Assembly (NCBI GenBank): GCA_963975935.1 | Contig: CAXBIQ010000012.1 | Coordinates: 29,592-93,591 of the forward strand | Origin: Planktosalinus sp963975935 | GTDB lineage: Bacteria > Bacteroidota > Bacteroidia > Flavobacteriales > Flavobacteriaceae | Direction of reading: 5' to 3' | DNA length: 64,000 nucleotides | In this document: piece after piece, positions 45,080 through 53,159 of the stretch | Layout: every line of letters starts with the position of its first letter | Position numbering within the stretch: position 1 is the first letter of the stretch | Made by a program: the position numbers and the translations under genes | The notes under the pieces: model-generated | The model's database searches: none | What the model was told of the DNA's origin: nothing | The model's input: only the letters and a program-made list of their open reading frames with translations

Positions 45080-45100
45080 TTATGCCAAATTATAGCATAG
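45080..45100. promoter_or_regulatory. Candidate WYL operator before the WYL gene
   Basis: TTATGCCAAATTATAGCATA has inverted TATGC / GCATA arms and shares TTATGCCAAATT with the box at 44118. It lies 38-58 bp before the WYL start at 45042, consistent with autorepression. Confidence 0.55.
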
Positions 45101-45318
45101 TTGTTTTATATGTTACCTTATCACAAACTGTAATCAATAAATAACCCTTTGATTATTTATCGGAATGTTATAAGTTTGAACATCCCCACATGTTAATACA
45201 ACAGCTTATTATTAAACATTATCTCTTAAAAAAACAGGCGTATATTCACCCTATAAGCTGCAAACCCGATAAACACAAGCGTATTACTATTTACGAATGT
45301 TGTTGGTAATTTAACAAA

Positions 45319-46473
45319 ATGACACGTACACAGAAAATAAAGAGATATATTGTCAAACGATTTTTTAAAGATGTTATGAACTCATCTTCACGAATCTATT
45401 TGGAATACAATAGAACGCCAACAAAAGGAATAAAGGAACTATATGACATAGCTAAAGTCAGAATTATTGACAAGCTTGAGAAAGAGCTTCGGAATGGAAA
45501 TACATCATCTACTCTTTTTGATGAGCTATACGAGTTTTACACCGATCTTTTAGTTTATGATTTTAATTCTTTAGCCATTGGAGTCGCAAGAGATGTCTAT
45601 GATAAAATAAAGGTATATGAACATAATAATCCTGCACACCTCGTAGACAAAGAAAAATTATTTTTTCTCATTGCTCTATTAAACACATCAACTGGAAATA
45701 CGATTACTTCGACAGCTTACTGGGAACTGACATTAAAAGAAGCTAATAGAGTTAATAGGAATATTAATAACATAGGGAATATAATAAACCAAATGCCTGC
45801 AAGATTCACATCTCTTATAGATGCTGCAAAATTAAGACATGACAACAACCCTCTTATAAGTTCAATTTTAAATTATAACTTCATTGAGAATTTTGAAAAC
45901 AATCTTAATAGATTAACTAGTTTACACTTACTGAGTTTTCTTGCATCAGGTTTAAGAAATGTACACGTGAATACTTTCTTCGATTTATATCAACAACGTA
46001 TTGAAGTGATAAATATGTACGGTCAAGAATTGATTAATAATTTAAGTATAATTAATGAAGCAGAATTAAAACAAATTGCTCAGATTCAAACTGCTATTCC
46101 TCAGGCTCACAAACGAACGATTGGGCCTATGATTCAGAAAATATCAACATTTAATACAGGTGTACATGCTGTTTTAGGTAATCCGTTTACTAATGGCGCA
46201 ATTACTAAGTCTGGATTGTATATTAATTCAAGATTTGATTTTTCGTCTGACCCTATGTTTAATAACAATTACCCAAATCTGATAAATGATATCGAATCAG
46301 GGAATTTAGCAGATGATGAATTAAAAGCATATATTCTTTATGGCATACATGGTTTACGAAATAGGGTTTTACATGATTTAAATCCAAGATTGGTGTACTA
46401 CACAGATATTGATTTATTTTTAAAAACGATAGGTCTTTTATTTGCTGGGATTAGTGTTGTAAAAAGTCTCTAG
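45319..46473 (+). CDS. Unknown helical protein with a HEPN-like RX4H motif
   Basis: A 384-residue, mostly helical protein. I do not recognise the family. Near the C terminus, GLRNRVLHDLNPRL contains R347-N348-x3-H352, the RN-x3-H form of the HEPN ribonuclease motif, followed by a long hydrophobic helix (FLKTIGLLFAGISVV), as at the end of many HEPN domains. This could be an RNA-cutting toxin domain used in abortive infection. The gene is divergent from the WYL gene, with a 276-bp gap that contains one WYL box. A 189-bp gap separates it from the next gene. Confidence 0.65.
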   Translation: MTRTQKIKRYIVKRFFKDVMNSSSRIYLEYNRTPTKGIKELYDIAKVRIIDKLEKELRNGNTSSTLFDELYEFYTDLLVYDFNSLAIGVARDVYDKIKVYEHNNPAHLVDKEKLFFLIALLNTSTGNTITSTAYWELTLKEANRVNRNINNIGNIINQMPARFTSLIDAAKLRHDNNPLISSILNYNFIENFENNLNRLTSLHLLSFLASGLRNVHVNTFFDLYQQRIEVINMYGQELINNLSIINEAELKQIAQIQTAIPQAHKRTIGPMIQKISTFNTGVHAVLGNPFTNGAITKSGLYINSRFDFSSDPMFNNNYPNLINDIESGNLADDELKAYILYGIHGLRNRVLHDLNPRLVYYTDIDLFLKTIGLLFAGISVVKSL

Positions 46474-46662
46474 TAAAAAACTACCCACAAGTCGGCTATA
46501 AGCAATTGGAGCTTGTGTGTATAATTCAAATGAAAATGTATAAAATAAAGGTCAGTACTAGATTGAAAATTTTGAATATAAAAATACCAACTGTTCATAG
46601 TCGAGAACCTTTAGGCGAATTTAATGTAAATTAAACCGGAAACAAATAACTCAACAATAAGC

Positions 46663-47409
46663 ATGGGTAAATATAATAGCACGAAAACAAGAGTTGTACC
46701 ACTGTTTGACCACATTGGTTCTGACTTTATAAGGTTAAACGATTTATTTAAATTATTTAATTCCAATAGTCCGCGTTTTGAAAAAGGTTCTGTACTTGAG
46801 CTTTGTTATGGTAACAACGAGAAAAAAATTCTTGCATCAAAATCAATGTTGATTTGGATGTTGAATAATATACAGGAACTAAATAAGCTACCTAATTATG
46901 GGGCTTCAAATGATAAATCCAAAACTTATAAAAAAAGAGAACTTCTGTTTGCCGGGGATTCCAAAACTTTTGCAGAAGCTATTGAAGCGGTAGAAAAGAT
47001 CGATAAATTTTCGGGTAATAATTGGTACATCTTTGAAGGCAAAACTTCACCAGATATTTTTATCAAAACGAAAGATTCAATATTTATTGGAGAAGCAAAA
47101 CGAACGGAGAGAAAAATCACAACAGGAACATTATGGTTAAAAAATAGAGATCAGTTAATTAGGCATATTGATTCCTTGCTCGATCAGGAGAAAGATATTT
47201 ATTCATTTTATATTTTAGAAGGTAAAACATTCAAAAAATATTATGAAAAAAGCATGAAGCTTTACAATGATAAAAGTTATTTCCAACGTAACCTAAAACA
47301 TAGAAACGATGAGGAAGTAAATAGGGCTTTTCATTCCTTTATTGGGTTCATCTTTTGGGAGGATTTGGCAAATCAATTTCGAATAACTTTTCCGGATACA
47401 ATATTGTAA
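46663..47409 (+). CDS. PD-(D/E)XK nuclease-like protein
   Basis: A 248-residue protein with a good PD-(D/E)XK signature: KTSPDIFIKTKDSIFIGEAK, giving P130-D131 then E144-x-K146, the classic P-D-x12-E-x-K spacing. The N-terminal 85 residues look like a small DNA-binding or pairing domain (GSDFIRLNDLFKLF). The rest is helical. It stands alone on the plus strand after the HEPN-like gene. A restriction-like or phage-DNA nuclease is likely; the exact type is unknown. Confidence 0.72.
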   Translation: MGKYNSTKTRVVPLFDHIGSDFIRLNDLFKLFNSNSPRFEKGSVLELCYGNNEKKILASKSMLIWMLNNIQELNKLPNYGASNDKSKTYKKRELLFAGDSKTFAEAIEAVEKIDKFSGNNWYIFEGKTSPDIFIKTKDSIFIGEAKRTERKITTGTLWLKNRDQLIRHIDSLLDQEKDIYSFYILEGKTFKKYYEKSMKLYNDKSYFQRNLKHRNDEEVNRAFHSFIGFIFWEDLANQFRITFPDTIL

Positions 47410-47598
47410 CTTCGTCTAACCCGGCCTAGAGAAAATTGCTTTTTTTGGGTAATTATTTTCCCCAAGTTTGTTTCAGTTGGCAGACTCTACTTGGTATCAA
47501 TTCCGAGACTTCCACCATACTATAGAAATCAAGATAATTTTCCCGAAAACAAATAAAAAGGAAGCAAAGTTAGTGGGCTTCCTACACCAGCCGCCAAA

Positions 47599-47751
47599 GC
47601 ACTGTCAAGGTCAAGCCTCCGGTTTTGAAAAAAATCTCCACCCTCACTTCGTCATTTTTCAAAACCTCTCCATTTAAAAAACTGTACACTGCTAATTACC
47701 TCTTGGCACTATCAACCCGGGTAGTATTTTTTCCAAAAACCTTGACAGCGC
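47599..47751. repeat. Outer 12-bp inverted repeat
   Basis: GCACTGTCAAGG (47599-47610) and CCTTGACAGCGC (47740-47751) pair with one G-T type mismatch. They enclose the inner hairpin at 47621-47666. Confidence 0.65.
47621..47666. repeat. Inner 12-bp perfect hairpin
   Basis: GGTTTTGAAAAA (47621-47632) pairs exactly with TTTTTCAAAACC (47655-47666) around a 22-base loop. Confidence 0.7.
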
Positions 47752-47832
47752 AGCCACGCCCCCAGAGAGACGGCTTTCTTTTTTTTGTTTTTTGTTTTGT
47801 TCCGAAAAAAATATGTGAGCGAAGCGAGCATC

Positions 47833-47867
47833 AAGCATAATTAATTTTTAAATCCATAATTATGCTT
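47833..47867 (+). promoter_or_regulatory. Hairpin covering the DUF6943 start codon
   Basis: AAGCATAATTA (47833-47843) pairs exactly with TAATTATGCTT (47857-47867), which contains the ATG at 47862. In RNA this 11-bp stem would hide the start codon and could limit translation. Confidence 0.55.
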
Positions 47868-48284
47868 AAATTCAAAATCAAAACCCACACACACGGAAGG
47901 TTTTACAACACCTCGCACTTCTACATCCTAAACAAAGGAAACAACGCCGGAAAGCCTTCATTTGAACCTTACAGAAACGCTTTTGTCGTTTTCTGCAACA
48001 ACCAAAGCGACCTCCAAAAACTCTATTGGATATGCGCCATCCTACACGCCGGTAGTCTGGTCAAACCTTACCACAAAGGCTCTGTTATCACGTTTGTCTC
48101 CATTTGCGACATCAAAAAACTGATTAAAGAATGCCTGTTCAATTACGATGGCCATTACTGGCAAGAACGCTTCAAAGTCCTCAAAAAACTGGAAGAGGCA
48201 GAAGAAAACCTGCGCAGGCAGTCGGTCAACCTCAAAAACTACAAAATATTATTGATGAGATCCTATCAACCACAACTGTCATAA
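47862..48284 (+). CDS. DUF6943-family accessory protein
   Basis: A 140-residue protein that fits the small Bacteroidota family DUF6943: HTHGRFYNTSHFYILNKG, NAGKPSFEPYRNAFVVFC, LYWICAILHAGSLVKPYHKGSVI, and a charged C-terminal helix (LKKLEEAEENLRRQS). The function is unknown. It often comes just before a DUF6266 gene, as here, and both are common in accessory regions. The start codon lies in a hairpin. A strong terminator follows at once, so it is a single-gene transcript. Confidence 0.75.
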   Translation: MLKFKIKTHTHGRFYNTSHFYILNKGNNAGKPSFEPYRNAFVVFCNNQSDLQKLYWICAILHAGSLVKPYHKGSVITFVSICDIKKLIKECLFNYDGHYWQERFKVLKKLEEAEENLRRQSVNLKNYKILLMRSYQPQLS

Positions 48285-48286
48285 AA

Positions 48287-48309
48287 GAAGGGCGAAAGCC
48301 CTTTTTTTC
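48287..48309 (+). terminator. Intrinsic terminator after DUF6943
   Basis: The stem AAGGGC / GCCCTT with a GAAA tetraloop is followed by seven T. It starts 3 bp after the stop codon. Confidence 0.9.
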
Positions 48310-48497
48310 GTCTTTTTCCATTCCAAATCAAATGCCTGTCATATCAAAACCAGAAAAACAACGCAAAACCCTGAAACAAAAACACTTAAAAGCTATTTGC
48401 ACAAAAGTTGCCATAACTTCGTAGGAAAGGTATTGCTCCCGGCCAAAGCCGTACCAAATCCACATAATTAATTAATAACTTTTAAAAACAATTTGCT

Positions 48498-49142
48498 ATG
48501 GGTAAAATTGGAAAAGGGATACTCGGAGGAGTATCAGGAAAAGTGGGTAACGTTGTAGGTGCCAGCTGGAAAGGTATTGACTATATCAGATCCAAGCCTC
48601 TACACGTAAAGAACCCCCGAACCGAAGGACAGGTAAAGCAGCGAACCAAATTCAATCTCGTATTGAGGTTCTTGCAACCAAATTTAGGTTTCATTCAAGT
48701 TGGATATAAGAACTATACCAACAAGAAGTCACAGTTCAACAGCGCGATGTCTTACATCCTAAACAACGCGATTACAGGAACATCACCGCTTGATTATGCA
48801 ATTGATTACTCACTTGCTCTCTTAAGTCGTGGAATGCTTTCAAGCGCCTTAAACGGTACTACAGATTTGACAACTGCCGGCCAAGTTGATTTTAGTTGGG
48901 ATGACAACTCAACTGATTCAAACGCCAACGCAACCGACAAATCGATGCTTGTAGTTTTCAACAGCGACAAGACCGAAAGTGTTTACATCACTGAAGGTCC
49001 TGACAGATCTACTGGATCAGCTATTGTAAACATTCCTGACTCTTGGTCTGGCGACACTGTAGAGCTTTTTATGGCTTTTATCAATGAAGATGGAACCTTG
49101 GTGTCAAACAGTAATTATCTAGGCTCTGGAACAGCTAGTTAA
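48498..49142 (+). CDS. DUF6266-family protein
   Basis: A 214-residue protein of the DUF6266 family: MGKIGKGILGGVSGKVGNVV, then GASWKGIDYIRSKPL, NPRTEGQVKQRTKF and GYKNYTNKKSQFNSA. The C-terminal half is a beta-rich domain (VDFSWDDNS, SMLVVFNSDKTESVYITEG). Members are found in many Bacteroidota, often beside DUF6943, with no known function; the glycine-rich opening without a signal peptide is typical. It has its own terminator. Confidence 0.85.
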   Translation: MGKIGKGILGGVSGKVGNVVGASWKGIDYIRSKPLHVKNPRTEGQVKQRTKFNLVLRFLQPNLGFIQVGYKNYTNKKSQFNSAMSYILNNAITGTSPLDYAIDYSLALLSRGMLSSALNGTTDLTTAGQVDFSWDDNSTDSNANATDKSMLVVFNSDKTESVYITEGPDRSTGSAIVNIPDSWSGDTVELFMAFINEDGTLVSNSNYLGSGTAS

Positions 49143-49161
49143 TGCTTATGGGTTGATGTTA

Positions 49162-49190
49162 AAAACCGCTCAATTTGGGCGGTTTTTTTT
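49162..49190 (+). terminator. Intrinsic terminator after DUF6266
   Basis: AAAACCGC pairs with GCGGTTTT around a short loop and runs into eight T. It lies 20 bp after the stop codon. Confidence 0.85.
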
Positions 49191-49273
49191 GTTTCAAATC
49201 CTTATCTTTGGGAGTATAAAAGCAACCTTATATATTCCTTTATTTGTGGTGAAATACCCTTTATTTAAAGCTT

Positions 49274-49295
49274 TTTGTTGCCCATTTGTTGCCCA
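49274..49295. repeat. 11-bp tandem repeat (TTTGTTGCCCA twice)
   Basis: Two exact head-to-tail copies lie in the gap between accessory and core genes. They might be integrase arm sites or part of an att region, but no partner copy is present at the left end of the window. Confidence 0.6.
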
Positions 49296-49508
49296 AATCA
49301 CGTAAACCCCAGTAAACAAAGAAAAGTTACTTTTTGTATCGGGAAGTAATATCTTTATTTAAAACCATTGATTGTAAAGTGTTAACAGGGTTTAATTTTC
49401 TTTGTTGGTTTCTTTTTTATTCCTTTTTGATTACATTTATAGAATATCTGTTTTGCATTTTAAAACAAAGTGTAATTACTTTAATGTATATAGTTTATCT
49501 AAAACGTT

Positions 49509-50849
49509 TTGAAAAAACTCCTTTTTATACTGGCTGTCTTGTCTGTTTTCTCTTGTTCAAGTGATGATGATACTAATACAAGAACACCTATATTAACAAC
49601 TGTTAATGCAACAAATATTACACAAACATCTTCCATAGCGGGTGGTGATATCACAACCGATGGCGGAGCTGAGATTACTGCCAGAGGTGTAGTGTGGAGT
49701 ACAACACAAAACCCTACAGCGGATGTACCAACAAAAACCAATGATGGTACCGGCACGGGCACCTTCACAAGCACTCTTTCTGAACTTAGTGCAAACACCA
49801 CCTATTATGTTAGAGCTTACGCAACCAATAGTGAAGGAACAGCTTATGGAAATGAAGTTAGTTTTACAACACTCGAACCACAGTCTGTTTTTTATTTGGC
49901 AGAAAATGGAATAACCTGTAAATGTGAAAATGCAAACGTTGGTGATATTGGTATAATAAATGGGGTAGAATATGAAGCAGTTGACAGAAACCTGCTCATT
50001 CAAAGAATAAGTGAAGCAGCAGATTTTTCAAGGCTTTGTACATCTCTTGTAACAGATATGAAAAGAATTTTTGAACTTTCAGCATCCACAAAACCCCTTG
50101 GAAATTGGGATGTAAGTAATGTTACAAATATGGATTATATGTTTCGGAACTCTTTATTCAATCTACCCATTGATTATTGGGATGTGAGCAATGTTACTTC
50201 TATGAAGTTTATGTTTTCTACCTCCCACTTCAATCAACCCATTGGAAATTGGGATGTGAGTAATGTTACAAATATGGATTGGATGTTTTACAACTCTCAA
50301 TTTAATCAGCCTGTTGGAAACTGGGACGTTAGTAATGTTACTTCTATGAGGTTTATGTTTAATATCTCTCCATTCAATCAATCCCTTGAAAGTTGGAATG
50401 TGAGTAGTGTAACAGATATGGAATATATGTTTAGCAATTCTCCATTCAATCAACCTATTGGTAATTGGGATGTGAGTAATGTGACGAATATGGCAGCGAT
50501 GTTTTTAATCTCTCAATTCAATCACCCCATTGAAAGTTGGGATGTGAGTAATGTAACGAATATGGGAAGCATGTTTTTACAATCAGAATTCAATCTGCCT
50601 CTTGGTAACTGGGATGTCAGTAATGTGACGAATATGTCGAGGATGTTTAGATTTTCCCAGTTTGATTTACCCCTTGAAAGTTGGGATGTAAGTAATGTGA
50701 CCGGTATGGATCAGATGTTTTACTACTCTCAATTTAATCAAAATATTTCCGGATGGTGTGTTACAAATATAGCTTCAGAACCACTGTTATTTTCAGTTGA
50801 AGCTCCATTATCACCTGAAAACAAACCCATCTGGGGAACGTGTCCGTAA
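49509..50849 (+). CDS. BspA-like repeat lipoprotein (DUF285)
   Basis: A 446-residue surface lipoprotein. The signal MKKLLFILAVLSVFSCSSDD has a lipobox ending at C17. A fibronectin-III-like domain follows (about 30-125: TARGVVWSTTQNPT, GTGTFTSTLSELS, TYYVRAYATNSEGTAYGN). Then come nine 24-residue DUF285 repeats (about 195-415), each with the core NWDVSNVTNM and MF, and a last partial capping repeat. BspA-like proteins are displayed on the cell surface and often bind other cells or matrix. The start is TTG at 49509, chosen because it gives a complete signal peptide. It is monocistronic. Confidence 0.88.
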   Translation: MKKLLFILAVLSVFSCSSDDDTNTRTPILTTVNATNITQTSSIAGGDITTDGGAEITARGVVWSTTQNPTADVPTKTNDGTGTGTFTSTLSELSANTTYYVRAYATNSEGTAYGNEVSFTTLEPQSVFYLAENGITCKCENANVGDIGIINGVEYEAVDRNLLIQRISEAADFSRLCTSLVTDMKRIFELSASTKPLGNWDVSNVTNMDYMFRNSLFNLPIDYWDVSNVTSMKFMFSTSHFNQPIGNWDVSNVTNMDWMFYNSQFNQPVGNWDVSNVTSMRFMFNISPFNQSLESWNVSSVTDMEYMFSNSPFNQPIGNWDVSNVTNMAAMFLISQFNHPIESWDVSNVTNMGSMFLQSEFNLPLGNWDVSNVTNMSRMFRFSQFDLPLESWDVSNVTGMDQMFYYSQFNQNISGWCVTNIASEPLLFSVEAPLSPENKPIWGTCP

Positions 50850-51047
50850 TTCACAACACACTTAGGGTTTTCTTCAATAATATTAAATGCAGTTACTTTA
50901 GGTTTTGTCCGAAAAGTCAAAAAGTAAAAAAACTTACTTAAAACCATTAAAAATTGAGCCAATAAACAACCAAAAACTCTTTCCCGTTTTCTTTTTTAAT
51001 CGTAATATTGCAATGTATATATATTTTATAACCCAAAAATATTTTCT

Positions 51048-51380
51048 ATGGGCGTTACAAAAACAGATTTATTCAACAGCACACAAAATGAACTGGCGGC
51101 CTTTGCAAAAGTACTGGCACATCCTGCCCGCATTGCTATTATTCAGTTCCTGCTAAAAGCAGAGACTTGTTGCAACACCACACTTGTGGGTGATTTGGGC
51201 CTTGCACAAGCCACCATCAGTCAGCATTTAAAAGAGCTTAAAAATGTGGGAATCATACAGGGAACTGTTGAAGGTGTCTCGGTAAACTACTGTATCAATC
51301 CGGAAAAGTGGAACGAAATCAAAGAAAAGTTTACTGAATTATTCGAAGGCTTTAATCCACCCAATTGCCCAATTTGCTAA
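51048..51380 (+). CDS. arsR: ArsR-family arsenic-responsive repressor
   Basis: A 110-residue winged-helix repressor. The HTH is LGLAQATISQHLKELKNVGI (about 60-79), preceded by AKVLAHPARIAIIQFLLKA and the cysteine pair in ETCCNTTLVGD; the C terminus ends in NCPIC. These cysteines probably bind As(III), which releases the repressor from DNA. The gene is 10 bp before the arsC-like gene and leads an arsenic resistance operon. The ATG at 51048 gives the usual family length. Confidence 0.92.
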   Translation: MGVTKTDLFNSTQNELAAFAKVLAHPARIAIIQFLLKAETCCNTTLVGDLGLAQATISQHLKELKNVGIIQGTVEGVSVNYCINPEKWNEIKEKFTELFEGFNPPNCPIC

Positions 51381-51390
51381 AACCTTATGT

Positions 51391-52014
51391 ATGAAAAACA
51401 CCGTTTTTCCTAGAATTGAAGCCTCCATAAAATCCCTGAATGCAGAAAGCATTCCGGATGAAAGAAAGACGGCTTTACAGCCTTTGCTGGATTACATACA
51501 AACCAAAGTACAACAAAATCAAGAGGTGCGTTTAAATTTCATTTGCACCCACAACTCCCGTAGAAGTCATTTGTCTCAGGTTTGGGCGCAGGTAATGGCT
51601 GCTTATTTTGGTATCCCAAACGTTTTTTCCTATTCCGGTGGAACTGAGGCTACGGCCTTATTTCCAAAGGTTGCCGAAACATTACAAGAGCATGGTTTTG
51701 AGGTTTTATCACTTTCGGAAGGGAACAATTCTGTTTACGCCATTCATTATGGAGAAAACTCCCACCCTGTCATTGGGTTTTCAAAAACCTATGACCATTC
51801 TTTCAATCCTGCTTCTGGGTTTGCAGCCATAATGACTTGTTCCCAGGCCGATGCGGGTTGTCCCTTTATTGCAGGTGCAGAAAAACGGATTCCCATTACT
51901 TACGATGATCCCAAAGCTTTTGACAACACACCCCAACAAGCCGAAAAATATCACGAACGAAGTGTGCAAATCGCCACAGAACTATTTTATGTATTTTCAA
52001 AAATCTCTAAATAA
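51391..52014 (+). CDS. arsC: Arsenate reductase-type low-molecular-weight phosphatase
   Basis: A 207-residue member of the LMW protein-tyrosine-phosphatase fold used by thiol-type arsenate reductases. The catalytic P-loop is FICTHNSRRSHLSQ, with C52 and R58 (C-x5-R). Further cysteines in TCSQADAGCPF may serve as the redox partners. It turns arsenate into arsenite for export by the ACR3 gene, whose ATG overlaps this stop by one base. An N-terminal extension of about 45 residues is typical of this Bacteroidota form. Confidence 0.9.
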   Translation: MKNTVFPRIEASIKSLNAESIPDERKTALQPLLDYIQTKVQQNQEVRLNFICTHNSRRSHLSQVWAQVMAAYFGIPNVFSYSGGTEATALFPKVAETLQEHGFEVLSLSEGNNSVYAIHYGENSHPVIGFSKTYDHSFNPASGFAAIMTCSQADAGCPFIAGAEKRIPITYDDPKAFDNTPQQAEKYHERSVQIATELFYVFSKISK

Positions 52015-53045
52015 TGACCGAAGTTAAAAAGCAAATCCCTTTTTTTGAACGCTACCTGAGCTTATGGGTGGTTTTGTGTATCGCTGTCGGAATAGGAATC
52101 GGGCAAATTGCCGGTGAAGGCATGCAGTTTTTGGCAGACCTTGAAGTCTATAAAGTCAACATCCCCATTGCCATTTTAATCTGGCTGATGATTTACCCCA
52201 TGATGTTGCAAATAGATTTCAGCAGTATTAAAAATGCCGGGAGGGCGCCTAAAGGTCTTATCTTAACACTGGTGGTCAATTGGTTGATCAAGCCGTTTAC
52301 CATGGCCTTTTTTGCTTGGATTTTCTTTGAGCACCTCTACTCCGCCTGGATTGAACCCGAACTTGCGGGAGAATATATCGCCGGAGCCATTCTCCTGGGT
52401 GTAGCACCCTGTACCGCTATGGTTTTTGTATGGTCATACCTTACTGATGGCGACCCCAATTATACCTTGCTTCAGGTTTCTGTAAATGACCTCATTATTC
52501 TTGTAGCGTTTGTACCGCTGGTGGGTTTATTATTGGGCATTACTGATGTTACCATACCTTATGATACTTTAGTTGCTTCGGTTTTGATTTTTGTAGTGGT
52601 TCCCCTGCTGGCAGGTGTCATTACAAACAAAATACTTGTAAAGAGACATGGGGAAAACTGGTTTAAAACCCAATTTTTACCTCGTTTTAAACCGATGAGC
52701 ATTTTAGCGCTTTTACTTACACTGATATTGTTGTTTGCTTTTCAGGGTACCAACATCCTGGAAAATCCATTTATCATTTTATTAATCGCTGTCCCGTTGA
52801 TTATTCAATCCTATTTTATTTTCTTTATTACCTGGTTTGGCGGAAGAAAACTGAAACTACCTCATGCCATTTGCTCGCCTGCTGCAATGATTGGAACCAG
52901 CAATTTCTTTGAGCTTGCAGTGGCGGTTGCTATAGCGCTCTTCGGGCTTCAAAGTCCGGCTGCATTGGTAACGGTAGTGGGTGTTTTGGTGGAAGTGCCC
53001 ATTATGCTAAGTTTGGTGGCTTTGGCCAATAAATGGAAGTATTAG
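52014..53045 (+). CDS. acr3: ACR3-type arsenite efflux permease
   Basis: A 343-residue inner-membrane transporter with about ten hydrophobic helices. Family marks are IAVGIGIGQIAGEG at the start, PIAILIWLMIYPMM, GVAPCTAMVFVWSYL with the essential cysteine of ACR3 proteins, DLIILVAFVPLV, and SPAAMIGTSNFFELAVAVA. It exports As(III) using the proton motive force. It is the last gene of arsR-arsC-acr3, and the reading frame is intact. Confidence 0.94.
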   Translation: MTEVKKQIPFFERYLSLWVVLCIAVGIGIGQIAGEGMQFLADLEVYKVNIPIAILIWLMIYPMMLQIDFSSIKNAGRAPKGLILTLVVNWLIKPFTMAFFAWIFFEHLYSAWIEPELAGEYIAGAILLGVAPCTAMVFVWSYLTDGDPNYTLLQVSVNDLIILVAFVPLVGLLLGITDVTIPYDTLVASVLIFVVVPLLAGVITNKILVKRHGENWFKTQFLPRFKPMSILALLLTLILLFAFQGTNILENPFIILLIAVPLIIQSYFIFFITWFGGRKLKLPHAICSPAAMIGTSNFFELAVAVAIALFGLQSPAALVTVVGVLVEVPIMLSLVALANKWKY

Positions 53046-53114
53046 CACGCTATCCAGAGCATTAAAAAGTGTGTGAAATCAGTTTAAAAACGTAATTTTG
53101 TTTTTCTAATTTAG

Positions 53115-53131
53115 TTCGGTTTAAAACCGAA
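53115..53131. promoter_or_regulatory. Perfect palindrome upstream of pepT
   Basis: TTCGGTTTAAAACCGAA has 8-bp perfect arms around one central base. It lies 29-45 bp before the pepT start. A TAATTTTG element (fits the Bacteroidota -7 box TAnnTTTG) is about 20 bp further upstream. This may be an operator; the regulator is unknown. Confidence 0.45.
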
Positions 53132-53159
53132 TATTACGAATATATAACGATACAGCACT

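Larger units (their letters stand above)
47410..47861. other. Structured non-coding stretch before the DUF6943 gene
   Basis: No credible gene. The segment holds an outer inverted repeat (47599-47751), an inner 12-bp hairpin (47621-47666), and a third hairpin that covers the DUF6943 start codon. This layout suggests a structured leader RNA or a recombination site upstream of the DUF6943/DUF6266 module. Confidence 0.55.
1..49300. mobile_element. Integrative element / defence island (left end outside window, right end uncertain)
   Basis: Seen: a tyrosine recombinase and excisionase-like HTH genes at the left, a VirE_N / PriCT_2-DUF3987 module typical of Bacteroidota integrative elements, then about 40 kb of defence-type and unknown genes, ending with the accessory pair DUF6943/DUF6266. 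Housekeeping genes begin after about 49.5 kb. No relaxase, coupling protein or conjugation gene is visible, so transfer genes may lie to the left or be absent. The right limit is a guess: the last accessory gene ends at 49142 with a terminator, and an 11-bp tandem repeat lies at 49274-49295. No tRNA or matching att repeat could be found inside the window. The island could also be several elements stacked at one hotspot. Confidence 0.45.
49143..49508. other. Non-coding gap at the likely island edge
   Basis: Apart from the terminator at 49162-49190 and the tandem repeat at 49274-49295, this AT-rich stretch shows no gene or tRNA. It separates the last accessory gene from the more ordinary chromosome and may contain the island's right junction. 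Confidence 0.5.

Noticed and set aside
47468..47840. Two short plus-strand frames (69 and 71 codons) before DUF6943
   Set aside because: They overlap each other, have unnatural composition and coincide with the hairpins; better read as non-coding.
49197..49508. tRNA gene as the integration target at the island edge
   Set aside because: No cloverleaf-forming sequence or TTCRANY-type T-loop was found on either strand in this gap.
50095..50760. Regular repeats resembling a CRISPR array
   Set aside because: The period is 72 bp without variable spacers and the repeats encode in-frame DUF285 units of a lipoprotein; no cas gene is present.
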